A DNA stretch of 64,000 bases from Vallitalea pronyensis (GCF_018141445.1 NZ_CP058649.1:6033001-6097000), one strand, 5' to 3'. Positions 45,487 to 55,387 are shown, counted from the stretch's first letter. The notes: generated from the letters alone by a model not told the origin. A program made the numbers and translations.

Positions 45487-45573
45487 GATACGAACACAAG
45501 TAACAAACTTAGGACAATAGCGGCAACGATAATAATCATTCACCTCTTTAGTAACGACACAGCCAAACTCCGA
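45487..45573 (+). other. Possible lost C-terminal membrane anchor of the beta-helix protein
   Basis: Reading past the TAA in the same frame gives GDTNTSNKLRTIAATIIIIHLF followed by a short polar tail (quoted in part). GDTNTSN before a hydrophobic segment is a common way for Clostridial surface proteins to end. The in-frame stop would then separate the enzyme from its anchor. The match is short and may be chance. Confidence 0.35.
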
Positions 45574-45586
45574 TAGTGATATAAGT

Positions 45587-45631
45587 AAGAGAAGAGTATC
45601 GTGAATAACCGATTTCTCTTCTCTTTTTTAG
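45587..45631 (+). terminator. Terminator of the permease/beta-helix operon
   Basis: AAGAGAAGAG (45587-45596) pairs perfectly with CTCTTCTCTT (45616-45625), followed by a T run on the plus strand, about 100 bases beyond the stop. Confidence 0.88.
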
Positions 45632-45757
45632 TTGACATTTTTTATATAGCTTAGCATTTTTTCATTACTTATAGCCTCTCTCAACAGATTATGATAAACT
45701 TTCATTGTTCAAATGTATTCATGGCGTCCCTAAGTACGTTTTAATGAAGGGGGTTTT

Positions 45758-48043
45758 ATGTTGACTATTAATAGACGCTTATCATATTATAAACGCAATC
45801 TTATCTCCTATATTTTTCTCTTTTTTCTACCTGTCTTGATTTTCATAGTTTTATATCAGTTTTTATTTAACACCATATTAAAAGAAGAGCTTATAAGAAA
45901 CAGCCAATCTCAGTTAACTTCTCTTGAAAAAAATATTAGCAGTGAAATGAACCAAATAGATGCTGTTGTTAATCAAGTTAATATTGGTACACAGTTTGCT
46001 CCTTTTACCTATATCGAAAATCCCAATTATGCAAAAGACCGCATTAACCAACTTAGACGCTATACGGCTGTCAATCCATTTATTCATAACATTCTACTTC
46101 ACTACAATGATGACAAGTATGTTTACGCTTCTTCCGGCTCATTTGTACTTGATTATACATTTGACAATGTGTTCATATTTGAAAATTATTCAACTCGTGA
46201 ACTCATTGAGACCATGGAAAACCCAGGTACAGGGATTACAGCCTCCGGTATCACCCTTAATTTGTATGGGGAAACCATTCCAACACACTGCTCAATTGTT
46301 GTCCGTGGGCTTACTTATTCCGGCTATGGCCATTATGGCAGCCTAGCTTTCTTTGTGGACGAAAAAAGCATCATGTCACAAATTCAAACCACTTTTCAAA
46401 GTGACATATACGCTAATTATATACTGGATTCAAATAATCAACTGATTACCCATGTTATACCTGAGTTTTCTAAAAGTGATACAACATACAGAGCCCTTAT
46501 AGAATCTCATGATCAAGTAGCCCCTTCAACAATCCACAAAATTAATGGTGATGATTATCTAATGACCTATACAACATCTGAGACAACTGGTTGGCAATAT
46601 TATTGTTTTACGCCTGTTGATGAAGCTTTAGCTGTAGCAATTCATACACAAAGACGATTTCTGATCATTGTTATTTGCCTATTACTTTTTGGGTTGTTGG
46701 CTATTTCTATTTTTATGACACTTAACTATAGTCCTATCAAAAAATTACAAACATTGTCTAAGGACTTTATCGATGGTAACACAAACCCCAATGGTAGTGA
46801 ACTTAAGGATATTGAAGGAGCTATTCTTTCACTTTCAAGCCAAAATGTGGCATTAAATGAAGCCCTTGATGACAACTTCATTGCTGCCAAAGCTTATCTT
46901 ATCGGACAGCTTATCTCTGGACAGCCAATGGTAAGAGAACATCTGGACCGATCGCTACTCATGAAAATTATGAATCCGCAGATTACGGACTATGCTATTG
47001 TGATGGCTCATATAGGTCAAGATGAACAAGACGACTGGCATTTTATAAAAAATGACTTAATGCATGATATCGAAGAAAAAAGCGGCACATACCTACAGTT
47101 ATTATGCACCGAAAACAATATTCGTTATACGATAACAATCCTTATTCTCTTGCAAGAAGGGTTTAAGGAAAATGTCTTAGATGAACTACATCAAATACAC
47201 AAGAACCTTAACGAAAAATGGCAACGTGATATTACTTTTGGCCTAGGTTCTCTAACAGATAACTTGAGCAATCTCCCAAGATCATATATGGGTGCATCGA
47301 CCGCTATAGATTATCGCTTAATGATAGGTAATGGGTCCCTTATTCAATACGATAATCTTGTTGATAACATAGAACAGGCTTCAACTTATCCTTATGCTGA
47401 ACTTGAACAATTTAAATTAGCTATTAGAAGAGGTTTTCCAAAGGATGTTGACAATGCTTTAAACAATATTGTGGCACAAATACAAACTAAAAACATACCT
47501 ATTTTCATAGGCAGAAGCATATGCTATGAGATTATTAGTACTGTTGTACATAGCTATGAAAGTCTTGGCCAAAATCATGATGAACTTTTTAACAAATACC
47601 CAGACATCATTGCCATAACCAAATACGAATCGATTCATAAAATTATTGAATTAGTGACGTTAATTAGCTATGATGTGTGTTCTGCTTTGAGCAAAAGTTC
47701 TACAAAAGAGCATATACGATATGTAGACTCCCTAAAACAATACATATCCGTCAACTATTCATCACCTGATTTTTCACTTCAATTAATGGCTGACCATTTC
47801 CATAAACAGGCTTCTAACCTCAGCTCTTTTTACAAAGAAAATACTGGCGAAAACATCCTTGAATCTGTAACGCGTTATCGGATGAATGCCGCCAGTAATT
47901 ATCTTATAAATAGTACACTACCAATCAAAGAAATATGTACTGAGATCGGTTATACCAATGTATCAAGTTTTATACGTCGTTTTAAACAGTTCCACGAACT
48001 TACACCTGGACAGTATCGTGAATTGTATCAAGACATAACTTAG
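45758..48043 (+). CDS. Membrane-bound AraC-type regulator with extracellular sensor domain
   Basis: 761 residues. Helix 1 at about 17-38 ([21 protein letters not shown], in part), an extracellular cache-like region of about 260 residues, helix 2 at about 305-327 ([18 protein letters not shown]), a cytoplasmic linker, then two C-terminal AraC HTH units ([41 protein letters not shown]). This is a one-component version of the YesM/YesN pair: sensor and DNA-binding domain in one chain, with no kinase core. GAAGGGGG precedes the start. Its last 44 bases overlap the convergent GH95 gene. It probably senses the glycan of this locus and drives the operon upstream and/or the GH95/binding-protein unit. 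Confidence 0.92.
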   Translation: MLTINRRLSYYKRNLISYIFLFFLPVLIFIVLYQFLFNTILKEELIRNSQSQLTSLEKNISSEMNQIDAVVNQVNIGTQFAPFTYIENPNYAKDRINQLRRYTAVNPFIHNILLHYNDDKYVYASSGSFVLDYTFDNVFIFENYSTRELIETMENPGTGITASGITLNLYGETIPTHCSIVVRGLTYSGYGHYGSLAFFVDEKSIMSQIQTTFQSDIYANYILDSNNQLITHVIPEFSKSDTTYRALIESHDQVAPSTIHKINGDDYLMTYTTSETTGWQYYCFTPVDEALAVAIHTQRRFLIIVICLLLFGLLAISIFMTLNYSPIKKLQTLSKDFIDGNTNPNGSELKDIEGAILSLSSQNVALNEALDDNFIAAKAYLIGQLISGQPMVREHLDRSLLMKIMNPQITDYAIVMAHIGQDEQDDWHFIKNDLMHDIEEKSGTYLQLLCTENNIRYTITILILLQEGFKENVLDELHQIHKNLNEKWQRDITFGLGSLTDNLSNLPRSYMGASTAIDYRLMIGNGSLIQYDNLVDNIEQASTYPYAELEQFKLAIRRGFPKDVDNALNNIVAQIQTKNIPIFIGRSICYEIISTVVHSYESLGQNHDELFNKYPDIIAITKYESIHKIIELVTLISYDVCSALSKSSTKEHIRYVDSLKQYISVNYSSPDFSLQLMADHFHKQASNLSSFYKENTGENILESVTRYRMNAASNYLINSTLPIKEICTEIGYTNVSSFIRRFKQFHELTPGQYRELYQDIT

Positions 48044-50246
48044 TTGTCTCACCTGCTGTAAGTTTAATTTTCCTACGCTTTCCATTAATAACCATTTTAC
48101 ACTCCGTTGTTTTTAGGCTTACGATACTTATTGTTGTGATCGCCCCTTCACTCCAACTTATATCAACTGTATAGCCACCTCTTGCCTTAAGACCTTTAAC
48201 AGAACCGCACTCCCACAATGTTGGTAAACCTGGAAGCATTTCAATGTATTCTTCATGACTTTGTATCAACATCTCTGCTATAGCTGCCGTAGCACCAAAA
48301 TTCCCATCAATTTGGAACGGTGGATGACAATCAAATAAATTAGGATAGGTGGATTGGTTTAATAAGGCAATCATATTCTCATAGGCTGTGTCACCAGCAT
48401 GTAATCGTGCATAAAACATTATAATCCAGGCTCTACTCCATCCTGTATGACCCCCTCCAGCTGACAAACGTCGTTCTAACGTTTTCTTAGCACCTTCATA
48501 TAACTTAGGTGTTTTCTTTTTACTAATCTGTGTCCCTGGATATAATGCAAATAAATGTGATATATGACGGTGTCCAACTTCTACTTCATCATAATCAACT
48601 GCCCATTCCATAATCTGCCCATGTTTCCCTAATTTAATGTCTGGCATTTTCTTTAGGGCATTCTTCATTTCTTCATAGATCGAATCTTCATCCTCTAAAA
48701 CAGATGCCCCTTCCATACACTTATTGAACAGTTCTCTTGTAATCTGTGTATCCATTGAAGGCCCCATACATAGAGCGCCTGAATGACCATTTGATACTAT
48801 ATAATCATTTTCTGGCGACACCGTTGGGCCTGTAACCAAGTAACCTTCTGGACTTTCTACCATGTAATCCAAAATAAATCGAGACGCTTCTTTCATCATT
48901 GGAAGCGCTTTGTTGGCTAGGAATGTTTCGTCCATGGAATAAGCATAATGTTCCCATAGATGTAGACATAACCATGCACCACCCATTTGCCAAAAGGGAG
49001 AATTCGCTAATATACCTTCACAGTCAGCATCTCCCCAGTGATTCGTGTTGTGATGAGCCATGAAACCTCTACAACCATAAACTTCCTTAGCTACCCTACG
49101 TCCATTGACAACCAGTCGTTCCATTAAATCAAACAACGGTTCATGACATTCGGATAAATGACACACTTCCGACGGCCAATAATTCATTTGAGCATTTATA
49201 TTAATCGTATATTTAGATTCCCATGCAGGTGTATACCCGTGGTTCCATATACCTTGTAAGTTGGCTGGTAATGTTCCTGGTTGTGAACTGGCAATCAGCA
49301 AATATCGCCCATAATTAAAATAAGTTTCAATGAGTCCAAGATCTGATCCATTAAATGACGCTAATCTTTCATCTGTTGGTAAGTCTGACGTTCTCGCCTC
49401 AATCTTTCCAAGCTCTAACTCTACACGATCAAATTGATTTTTATAACTGTCCTTATGTCTCGTTTTTAGTTGTTCATAAGGTTTATGATATACAGCATCT
49501 ATTTGATTCACGCAAGCCATTAGCGTATCCGCTACACGGTATGTACTATTTGCAGCAATAAATATCAGCGCCTCATCTGCATCTTCTACAGAAATAAAAT
49601 CACCGATATGAGAAACTTTACCACCAATGGGAACAATCTTTAACAAAGCTGTGAATGTCACGCCATCTACGCCACAAGTTCCATGATAAGCAACACTATC
49701 TTCAGCAACTACCTCTAAAATTTCTTCATAAGGTCGTCTATTTAGGTTTGCACAAAATGTTAATGCGCCTTTTTTATCAGCAGTCAACTTCATAACCATG
49801 ACTTCGTCCTCTATACTTGAAAACATCTCCCTTGAATACGTAACGCCATTGATCAGATAGTGTGATTGAACAGTGGCATCAGAAAGATCTAATATTCTCT
49901 TATAATTTTTTACTTGATCCTCGTGCTCAGCAAAAAACATTCTTAATTCTCCTAAAGGCAGATAAGGATTCAGATATTTAGGGCTAGACGTCATTGCCAT
50001 TTTAGCTAAGTACTCTGCTTTTTTTAATTCGCCATCAAATAATAATTGTCTTATTTTGGGTAAATAGGCTTTCGTATCTTTATTTGTACGTTTCTTGGGT
50101 CCACCATACCATATCGAATCTTCATTTAAATAAATCACTTCTTCTTTAACATGGCCACAAACCATTGCGCCAAGTCGTCCATTACCAATTGGCAAAGCCT
50201 CTTCCCACTGTTTAGCAGGCTGTTTATACCATAATTCTTTATTCAT
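48000..50246 (-). CDS. Glycoside hydrolase family 95 (alpha-L-fucosidase/galactosidase type)
   Basis: 748 residues, usual GH95 length, no signal peptide, so cytoplasmic. The N-terminal beta domain starts [20 protein letters not shown], with EDSIWYGGP; the (alpha/alpha)6 barrel has [19 protein letters not shown] (the two Asn that position the catalytic water), [10 protein letters not shown] (catalytic Glu region) and [16 protein letters not shown] (Asp region). Family members remove terminal alpha-1,2-L-fucose or alpha-L-galactose. The gene follows the binding lipoprotein across a terminator-like hairpin. With the sulfatase and beta-helix protein nearby, a fucose-containing, possibly sulfated glycan is the likely target. 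Confidence 0.94.
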   Translation of the reverse strand: MNKELWYKQPAKQWEEALPIGNGRLGAMVCGHVKEEVIYLNEDSIWYGGPKKRTNKDTKAYLPKIRQLLFDGELKKAEYLAKMAMTSSPKYLNPYLPLGELRMFFAEHEDQVKNYKRILDLSDATVQSHYLINGVTYSREMFSSIEDEVMVMKLTADKKGALTFCANLNRRPYEEILEVVAEDSVAYHGTCGVDGVTFTALLKIVPIGGKVSHIGDFISVEDADEALIFIAANSTYRVADTLMACVNQIDAVYHKPYEQLKTRHKDSYKNQFDRVELELGKIEARTSDLPTDERLASFNGSDLGLIETYFNYGRYLLIASSQPGTLPANLQGIWNHGYTPAWESKYTININAQMNYWPSEVCHLSECHEPLFDLMERLVVNGRRVAKEVYGCRGFMAHHNTNHWGDADCEGILANSPFWQMGGAWLCLHLWEHYAYSMDETFLANKALPMMKEASRFILDYMVESPEGYLVTGPTVSPENDYIVSNGHSGALCMGPSMDTQITRELFNKCMEGASVLEDEDSIYEEMKNALKKMPDIKLGKHGQIMEWAVDYDEVEVGHRHISHLFALYPGTQISKKKTPKLYEGAKKTLERRLSAGGGHTGWSRAWIIMFYARLHAGDTAYENMIALLNQSTYPNLFDCHPPFQIDGNFGATAAIAEMLIQSHEEYIEMLPGLPTLWECGSVKGLKARGGYTVDISWSEGAITTISIVSLKTTECKMVINGKRRKIKLTAGETTKLCLDTIHDTVQV

Positions 50247-50266
50247 CTACTTATACCCCTACTATT

Positions 50267-50298
50267 AAAGGTGCTCTGACCAGAGCCAAAGCACCTTT
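50267..50298. terminator. Hairpin between binding-protein and GH95 genes
   Basis: AAAGGTGCT (50267-50275) pairs with AGCACCTTT (50290-50298), with a further CTG/CAG pair inside. It stands 20 bases after the lipoprotein stop and before GH95 in the direction of transcription. The minus-strand T tract is short, so partial termination would make the lipoprotein more abundant than GH95. Confidence 0.7.
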
Positions 50299-50317
50299 AT
50301 TATTTTAAAGCCCCGTT

Positions 50318-51937
50318 CTAATTTTCATTATATCTTTGAAGTGCTGCTTCATGTATTTCTATTAATCTTTGTAAGCCCATATCATTAAGTTTTTTAAGGT
50401 AAGCATCCCATTGATCTTCAATACCACCCATTTGCATCCATCTAGCATACATCTCATCTGTATAACCAATAATGTCGGTTTTAAGAACTGCTAATTCTTC
50501 AACTTCTTCAATGGTAAAGAATACTTTTGGATAATATTCCATCTTATGATAACCATTATAAGCCTCATCTAACAGATTCTTTTCTATCATATGTGCTGGC
50601 TTATCTTTAAGCATCCATACTAAATCATCTGTAAAGGCACTAATACGTTCAAACCCTTGTGGTACTTGACCCGTTCTATTCTCTCTTGTAGCTTTTTCTT
50701 TCGTCTCGTAAACACCATCACCATCTGTATCTTCAATGTGGATGCCGATTTTTAAAGCACCTGATGCTTGCATTGTGAATACTGGTTCATATACGTTATC
50801 AACCCATGCCATCATGTACTCAACATCTTCTGCTAAGTGTGTAATTGCAAATGACCCTTTGCTAGTAAGACCAAATTGCATTAATGGCCAACTCTGATGG
50901 CCGTTTGGACCAACAAGGGGTGGCACTGGAATATAGTCATCTTTCTTCACATCGTTAGCCCAGCCTGTACTTCGCCAAGTTTGGAAAACACCAACTCTTC
51001 TTTCCTCTGATTTAAGCTTTGATGAGAATGCTTTAGAATCATGGGTGAAAGCTTCTTCATCAATAAGACCTTCTTCAAATAAACCATTGAAATACTGAAT
51101 TGCTTGTTTGTATTCTGGTTGTGCTGCTGTGTAAATAACTTTACCCTCAACTAAATCAATATGTGTATTGAAATCATCCTGAATACCAAAGGCACCAAAT
51201 AAATCTGATGCATATCCTAAACCGTCATTAAATGAATAGGGTATTTCATCTTCTGAGTTGCCATTACCATTTGCATCTTGCTCTTTAAATGCTGTCAATA
51301 CAGCCTTTAATTCTTCTGTTGTTGTTGGCATCTCCATACTTACAGCTTCTAACCACTCCTTATTAATATAAAGAGGAAACTGTGTCGTACATGTAAATCC
51401 ACCTGAAATTTGAGGTAAACTATATATATGTCCATCTGGTGCTGTGATACCTTTTTTATATTCTGGGTATTTATTAAACAGCTCTACCAAATTAGGTGTC
51501 AATTCTGGAGTAATATAATCTTCAATAGGAATTAACATTCCTTGGGAACCATATTTAAGCACTTCGTCATCTGTTAAGATGCCATTTCCAAAAAATGCAT
51601 CTGGTAAGTCACCACTAGCAAATAGAAGAGAACGTTTTTCTTCCCAACCATTGTTTTGTGATGTTTGCCAATTAATTTTTACACCCGTCTCTGCTTCCAA
51701 CTCTTTATACAATTCTACTTCAGCTGGACTAACTTCTGCATCTCTAAGTACTACCGCAATATTTAGCGGTGCTCTTTCCTTAACTTCTGTAGATTCATCA
51801 CTACCTTTATCATCGTTATCTTGAACCTTTATCTCTCCATTGGCCGTTTCATTTGTATCACTACGCTTACCACATCCACTAAACATTGTTAAAGCCAATG
51901 CCCATACCATACATAATGCTATCATTTTGTTTCTCAT
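50318..51937 (-). CDS. LplA-type oligosaccharide-binding lipoprotein of the GH95 locus
   Basis: 539 residues from the ATG at 51937 behind AGGAGGG (the frame opens at 51982 without a site). Lipobox MFSGC (Cys21 from this start) and an acidic linker, then an extracellular binding protein with ESGV-like ETGVKINWQTSQNNGW, LPDAFFGNG and an EF-hand-like DANGNGNSEDEIPY loop that may bind calcium, plus DTDGDGVYETKEKA. Presumed partner of the permeases at 40.8-42.7 kb. Separation of binding protein from permeases by 8 kb and by strand is less common. Confidence 0.92.
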   Translation of the reverse strand: MRNKMIALCMVWALALTMFSGCGKRSDTNETANGEIKVQDNDDKGSDESTEVKERAPLNIAVVLRDAEVSPAEVELYKELEAETGVKINWQTSQNNGWEEKRSLLFASGDLPDAFFGNGILTDDEVLKYGSQGMLIPIEDYITPELTPNLVELFNKYPEYKKGITAPDGHIYSLPQISGGFTCTTQFPLYINKEWLEAVSMEMPTTTEELKAVLTAFKEQDANGNGNSEDEIPYSFNDGLGYASDLFGAFGIQDDFNTHIDLVEGKVIYTAAQPEYKQAIQYFNGLFEEGLIDEEAFTHDSKAFSSKLKSEERRVGVFQTWRSTGWANDVKKDDYIPVPPLVGPNGHQSWPLMQFGLTSKGSFAITHLAEDVEYMMAWVDNVYEPVFTMQASGALKIGIHIEDTDGDGVYETKEKATRENRTGQVPQGFERISAFTDDLVWMLKDKPAHMIEKNLLDEAYNGYHKMEYYPKVFFTIEEVEELAVLKTDIIGYTDEMYARWMQMGGIEDQWDAYLKKLNDMGLQRLIEIHEAALQRYNEN

Positions 51938-52252
51938 AAGTGCCCTCCTAATATAATGTATTATGAAACTTGTATTGTGCATACCAATACCTATCTATTT
52001 CATCATAGACCATCTGCGCCACTAATGAAATGTACAAAACTTATAGTTTATGTGCGTTTTTCTTAGTACTGTCAAATTGCTATTTATAAGGATTTTAGCA
52101 CTATGCATATTATTTTAGCACATGTATCTTTTTCATTTGCAATCTTAGTTAGACTTCCTTGAAGTTTAAAAGTTTACTGTTCATCTTAATGTTTCTTTAA
52201 CAGGGCTATAACTGGGGAAGATGAATTAGCCGTAATCTTTTTTCATGCAAAA

Positions 52253-52298
52253 AAAAACAGCCTACAAAACTCATATAATTATGAGTCTGGCCGTTTTT
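52253..52298 (-). terminator. Terminator left from a degraded rlmD-like gene
   Basis: On the minus strand AAAAACGGCC (52298-52289) pairs with GGCTGTTTTT (52262-52253), with an inner ACTCATA/TATGAGT stem, followed by nine T. It ends no intact gene; the nearest upstream candidate is the rlmD-like remnant at 52389. Confidence 0.8.
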
Positions 52299-52388
52299 AA
52301 TGAGTTGTCTATTCATGCCTTTGCCATTAAACCTAACATTTGTCTTATTAAACTAATCTTTGGCACTAATTTTTTAACTATTCAATCA

Positions 52389-52485
52389 TTAATGCGGATG
52401 AGCTGTTTGCGGGAACATATCCACAGGGATGATCTGATCTGTTGTGTAGCCGCCATCGACCAGAAATACATTATACTTGCTATAA
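52389..52485 (-). pseudogene. C-terminal remnant of a TrmA/RlmD-type rRNA uracil methyltransferase
   Basis: The minus strand reads VFLVDGGYTTDQIIPVDM then FPQTAHPH-stop, matching the CDGGYAVREVQGVDMFPHTVHTE end of the intact RlmD at 61815-63224 and the PVDMFPHTxHVE signature of the family. Only about 30 residues survive, followed 90 bases on by a strong terminator. The rest of the 51938-52520 gap shows no gene. Confidence 0.75.
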
Positions 52486-52520
52486 AAGTGACTTTTTTTA
52501 TTATATCATGATATTTCCTA

Positions 52521-52577
52521 TTGACAAAACTAACAGTGTTAGTTACAATAGACCTACAAGCTAACAGTGTTAGTTTG
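52521..52577 (+). promoter_or_regulatory. Promoter with two palindromic TetR-type operators
   Basis: TTGACA (52521-52526), 17-base spacer, TACAAT (52544-52549). The spacer is almost exactly filled by the palindrome AACTAACAGTGTTAGTT (52528-52544; perfect 8-base half-sites around one G). A second copy of its core, CTAACAGTGTTAG, lies at 52561-52573, near the transcript start. Repressor binding would block polymerase. The TetR protein is the third gene of the operon. Confidence 0.88.
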
Positions 52578-52620
52578 AGAGCTGCTCGGCTTTATTATAT
52601 ATGATCATAAGGAGGAATTA

Positions 52621-53598
52621 ATGAAAAAACCAATGAAATTCATCATCTTGTTAATAGTATTGATTGTTATCTACTTTGTGATCAACTACATCCAATATCG
52701 CTCATTCACAAAGAATGCATCAGAGAATGAACAACTAAATATACATCAAAGTGAAATATTCAATTTATCCTATGGCAAGATTGAATATACTACCTTTGGC
52801 ATCGGACCAAGTATACTGATTCTTCATGGCGTAACCGGTGATGTTGACCAAGGTCTTGGAATAGTCGAACGCTACTTTCCCGATGGTTATCAATATATCA
52901 TCGTCTCCCGTATGGGATATTCTGATTCTGATATTCCTGACAGTCCTACGGTTGCAATTCAATGTGAAATTTACAATGAGCTTCTTGACCATTTATCAAT
53001 AGATGAAGTTTTTGTGTTTGGTAATTCAGCCGGTGGTACATCTGCTATCAAATTTGCTGATATGTATCCTAACAGAACGCTTGGGCTTATCTTACAATCT
53101 TCAAACCTACCCTATGATGAAGTGATGTCAGCTCCACCTAAAGCTGCTGCTAAGCTGATCTTTGGCAATGACTTTTTGTACTGGTGGACTTTGAGAACCT
53201 TTGGTGATGCATTGTTTATAAAGAGCTTCGTTGGTGAAAAAAAATATGATCTACTAACCAATGAGCAAAAATCTGATATCATCGACGATTACTTTTTGGG
53301 TTCCTTGCCAATTACTTCAAAACTAGATGGTATTGTCTTTGATTTTTATCAATCTAATCCCGCTATTAATGAACCAGATTTTTTTGATCACCAAATCGAT
53401 ACTCCGACATTAGTCCTAAGAGGGACCTATGATACAAGTATCCCTGAAGAAGGCATACTAAATCTGCAATCTCATTTAACAAATACTCAAGTTCAATATT
53501 ATGATGCCGGACATTTTTTATACAATATGGATGATCTAATAAAGAACGATATTGAAGAATTTATAAACCAAACTATAGGAGGCACACATGCTAAATAA
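52621..53598 (+). CDS. Membrane-anchored alpha/beta hydrolase
   Basis: 325 residues behind AGGAGG. An N-terminal helix (about residues 6-25, FIILLIVLIVIYFVI) anchors it with the catalytic domain probably outside. Motifs: ILHGVTGDVDQG oxyanion loop, VSRMGYSDSD, nucleophile elbow VFGNSAGGTSA (Ser), late acid in RGTYDTS and His in YDAGHFLYN. Probable lipase/esterase or acyl hydrolase. First gene of a TetR-controlled operon; overlaps the next gene by 11 bases. Confidence 0.88.
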   Translation: MKKPMKFIILLIVLIVIYFVINYIQYRSFTKNASENEQLNIHQSEIFNLSYGKIEYTTFGIGPSILILHGVTGDVDQGLGIVERYFPDGYQYIIVSRMGYSDSDIPDSPTVAIQCEIYNELLDHLSIDEVFVFGNSAGGTSAIKFADMYPNRTLGLILQSSNLPYDEVMSAPPKAAAKLIFGNDFLYWWTLRTFGDALFIKSFVGEKKYDLLTNEQKSDIIDDYFLGSLPITSKLDGIVFDFYQSNPAINEPDFFDHQIDTPTLVLRGTYDTSIPEEGILNLQSHLTNTQVQYYDAGHFLYNMDDLIKNDIEEFINQTIGGTHAK

Positions 53599-54154
53599 AC
53601 TATCAAATACATTAATTAATCAAAGTAAACTATGGAAAATATTTCTTCTCCTAGCCATCATGGTTGCGCTATTTATGTCGCTCCCGGCTTTTGAGAGTTA
53701 TTTTCAGATAACAGACATGGCTTCTCTAGATGAACTCCAATTTTACTCATCTGATGACATCTATCAGATTCTTGATCAGTGGGGAACAGAAGGTCAAAGG
53801 CAACAAATGTTTTTCCACTTCACTTGGGATCTAGCATTGCCTATAACATACTTTTTCTTTCTGGCTTATTTATTTTCTTGGTTGACCAAAAGAGGATTTA
53901 AGCAGGATAATCCTTTGCAAAAGCTTAATCTATTATCATTGGTCGCTGTTGTAGATATATTGGAGAATTTGAGCATGCTGGCACTAGTCTTACTATATCC
54001 AACAGAAATCCAAGTACTTGCTTTCTTAAAAACAGCCTTTACTCTAATAAAATTCTATATATTTGGCCCACTGATATCACTAGGGCTTTTTGTTTCAATC
54101 ATAGCTACCATTAAAAATAGTATCTTCAAAGCTAAGAAAAAAGAAAGGAATTAA
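53588..54154 (+). CDS. Small polytopic membrane protein
   Basis: 188 residues with four or five hydrophobic segments (IFLLLAIMVALFMSLP, WDLALPITYFFFLAYLFSWL, LLSLVAVVDILENLSMLALVLL, FGPLISLGLFVSIIATI, in parts) and a basic tail KAKKKERN. Family not recognised. The segment between helices 1 and 2 (DMASLDELQFYSSDDIYQIL) probably faces outside. Translationally coupled to the hydrolase before it and two bases from the TetR gene after it, so the three act together; a role in membrane lipid or envelope chemistry is only a guess. Confidence 0.75.
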   Translation: MLNKLSNTLINQSKLWKIFLLLAIMVALFMSLPAFESYFQITDMASLDELQFYSSDDIYQILDQWGTEGQRQQMFFHFTWDLALPITYFFFLAYLFSWLTKRGFKQDNPLQKLNLLSLVAVVDILENLSMLALVLLYPTEIQVLAFLKTAFTLIKFYIFGPLISLGLFVSIIATIKNSIFKAKKKERN

Positions 54155-54156
54155 TT

Positions 54157-54789
54157 ATGATATATGATAATGATACAAAAAATAAAATTCTTACCACTGC
54201 CCTTGACTTATTTGCCGAAAAAGGCTATTCAAATGTCACTATTCGAGAAATAGCCAAACATGTTGGGATAAAAGGCAGCTCAATATATAATCATTTTTCA
54301 GGTAAAGAAGATATCCTCAGTGGTATATTAGAGTATCAAAATTATTTCAACGAAAAGGAATATGACAATAAAATAGCAGGTGTAGATCCATGTGAAATCT
54401 CAAAAGATACACCCTTAGAGATGATTTTAGAAATGGCTCTTACAACTTCTTTAAATATGTTCAGCTCAGAGGATATGATAAAAATACTAAAGATATTATC
54501 CCAAAACCAATTAAGTCATCCAAAAATAAGAGAACATTTTATAAATGTATTCCTTTTAACTGCACGGCAAAAACTCATTGAGCTATTCTCCATCCTGATA
54601 GAAAAAGATATCATCCAGCATGACGACCCAGAATTTTTAGCCTATGAATTCCATAGTTTTCAAATATACTCATACTACGAAAACTATCTATTATTAGAAA
54701 ACTATGTGGTTACTGATGAAGATACTGAACAGATTAGATCTTATATGATAAAGCATATCCAGTTCTTTTGCCACGCACTAAAGCACTAA
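54157..54789 (+). CDS. TetR/AcrR-family repressor
   Basis: 210 residues. N-terminal HTH (ILTTALDLFAEKGYSNVTIREIAKHVGIKGSSIYNHFSGKEDIL, in parts) is classic TetR. The C-terminal helical domain (about 60-205) would bind an unknown ligand. GAAAGGA precedes the start. It is the last gene of the operon; palindromes in the operon promoter are the likely operators, giving self-repression relieved by a ligand, perhaps a substrate of the hydrolase. Confidence 0.92.
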   Translation: MIYDNDTKNKILTTALDLFAEKGYSNVTIREIAKHVGIKGSSIYNHFSGKEDILSGILEYQNYFNEKEYDNKIAGVDPCEISKDTPLEMILEMALTTSLNMFSSEDMIKILKILSQNQLSHPKIREHFINVFLLTARQKLIELFSILIEKDIIQHDDPEFLAYEFHSFQIYSYYENYLLLENYVVTDEDTEQIRSYMIKHIQFFCHALKH

Positions 54790-54823
54790 GTTGATTGGTG
54801 GATATATTAATTTTAGGAATATA

Positions 54824-55387
54824 TTAACTTTTCATCTTCGCTGTCATTCCAAACAAAGTCATATTAAGTACATCCGCCTCTGAAGCATAGATGATATTTT
54901 TCTGCTTACTGCTTAATTCATCAGGTATTAAGTTTTCTTTTATTGCATCTGTATGTATACGATAATTAATCTTAGCAATATTTCTTTTTATGTCCCATCC
55001 TATTTGAATTTGCTCCTGCTCTTTTAGTCGCTGAAATTCCTTAATTAGGTATATCTTAAACTCTGCACTAATCCACATTCCAAATTCAAATGCAATATCT
55101 TTATGAGCATAAGTACCACCGTATCTTCCTGCCTTTGCCATTAAACCTATTGCATTAGTTTTACAAACCCACTCTTTAACACTTATTTTATAACTATTTA
55201 ATCCTGCTTGACTTCTAATTGTGGCGAATTCGCCATAATTAAAATCTGGGTTATGAATTCTTTCCCATATTCCAAGATACTAGACTGTATTTCTGTTTCT
55301 AAGCCAGTCAGAAATAAAGAAATCTCCATCCTTTGCTCTTAACATGTCCGTTAGCGATATATAGTCTTCTTGATTTATTAAAGTCAT
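54824..55387 (-). pseudogene. KilA-N domain protein interrupted by an amber codon
   Basis: The full frame starts at the ATG at 55387 (MTLINQEDYISLTDMLRA) and runs to 54824, but codon 36 is TAG (55280-55282) within RNRNTV-stop-YLGIWE, where the family has RNRNTVEFLGIWE. The rest is intact: HNPDFNYGEFATIRSQAG, SVKEWVCKTNAIGLMAKAGRYGGTYAHKDIAFEFG (in parts), then a C-terminal helix. KilA-N proteins are DNA-binding proteins of phages and mobile islands. The downstream ATG at 55141 could give a 105-residue fragment lacking half the domain. Confidence 0.88.

Noticed and set aside
34936-55282. Possible reassignment of TAG as a sense codon, suggested by ambers inside two conserved genes
   Set aside because: About a third of the intact genes end in TAG at the expected length (for example at 4244, 13286, 41765, 42671, 48043, 50318, 61815 and 63322), so TAG is a normal stop here.
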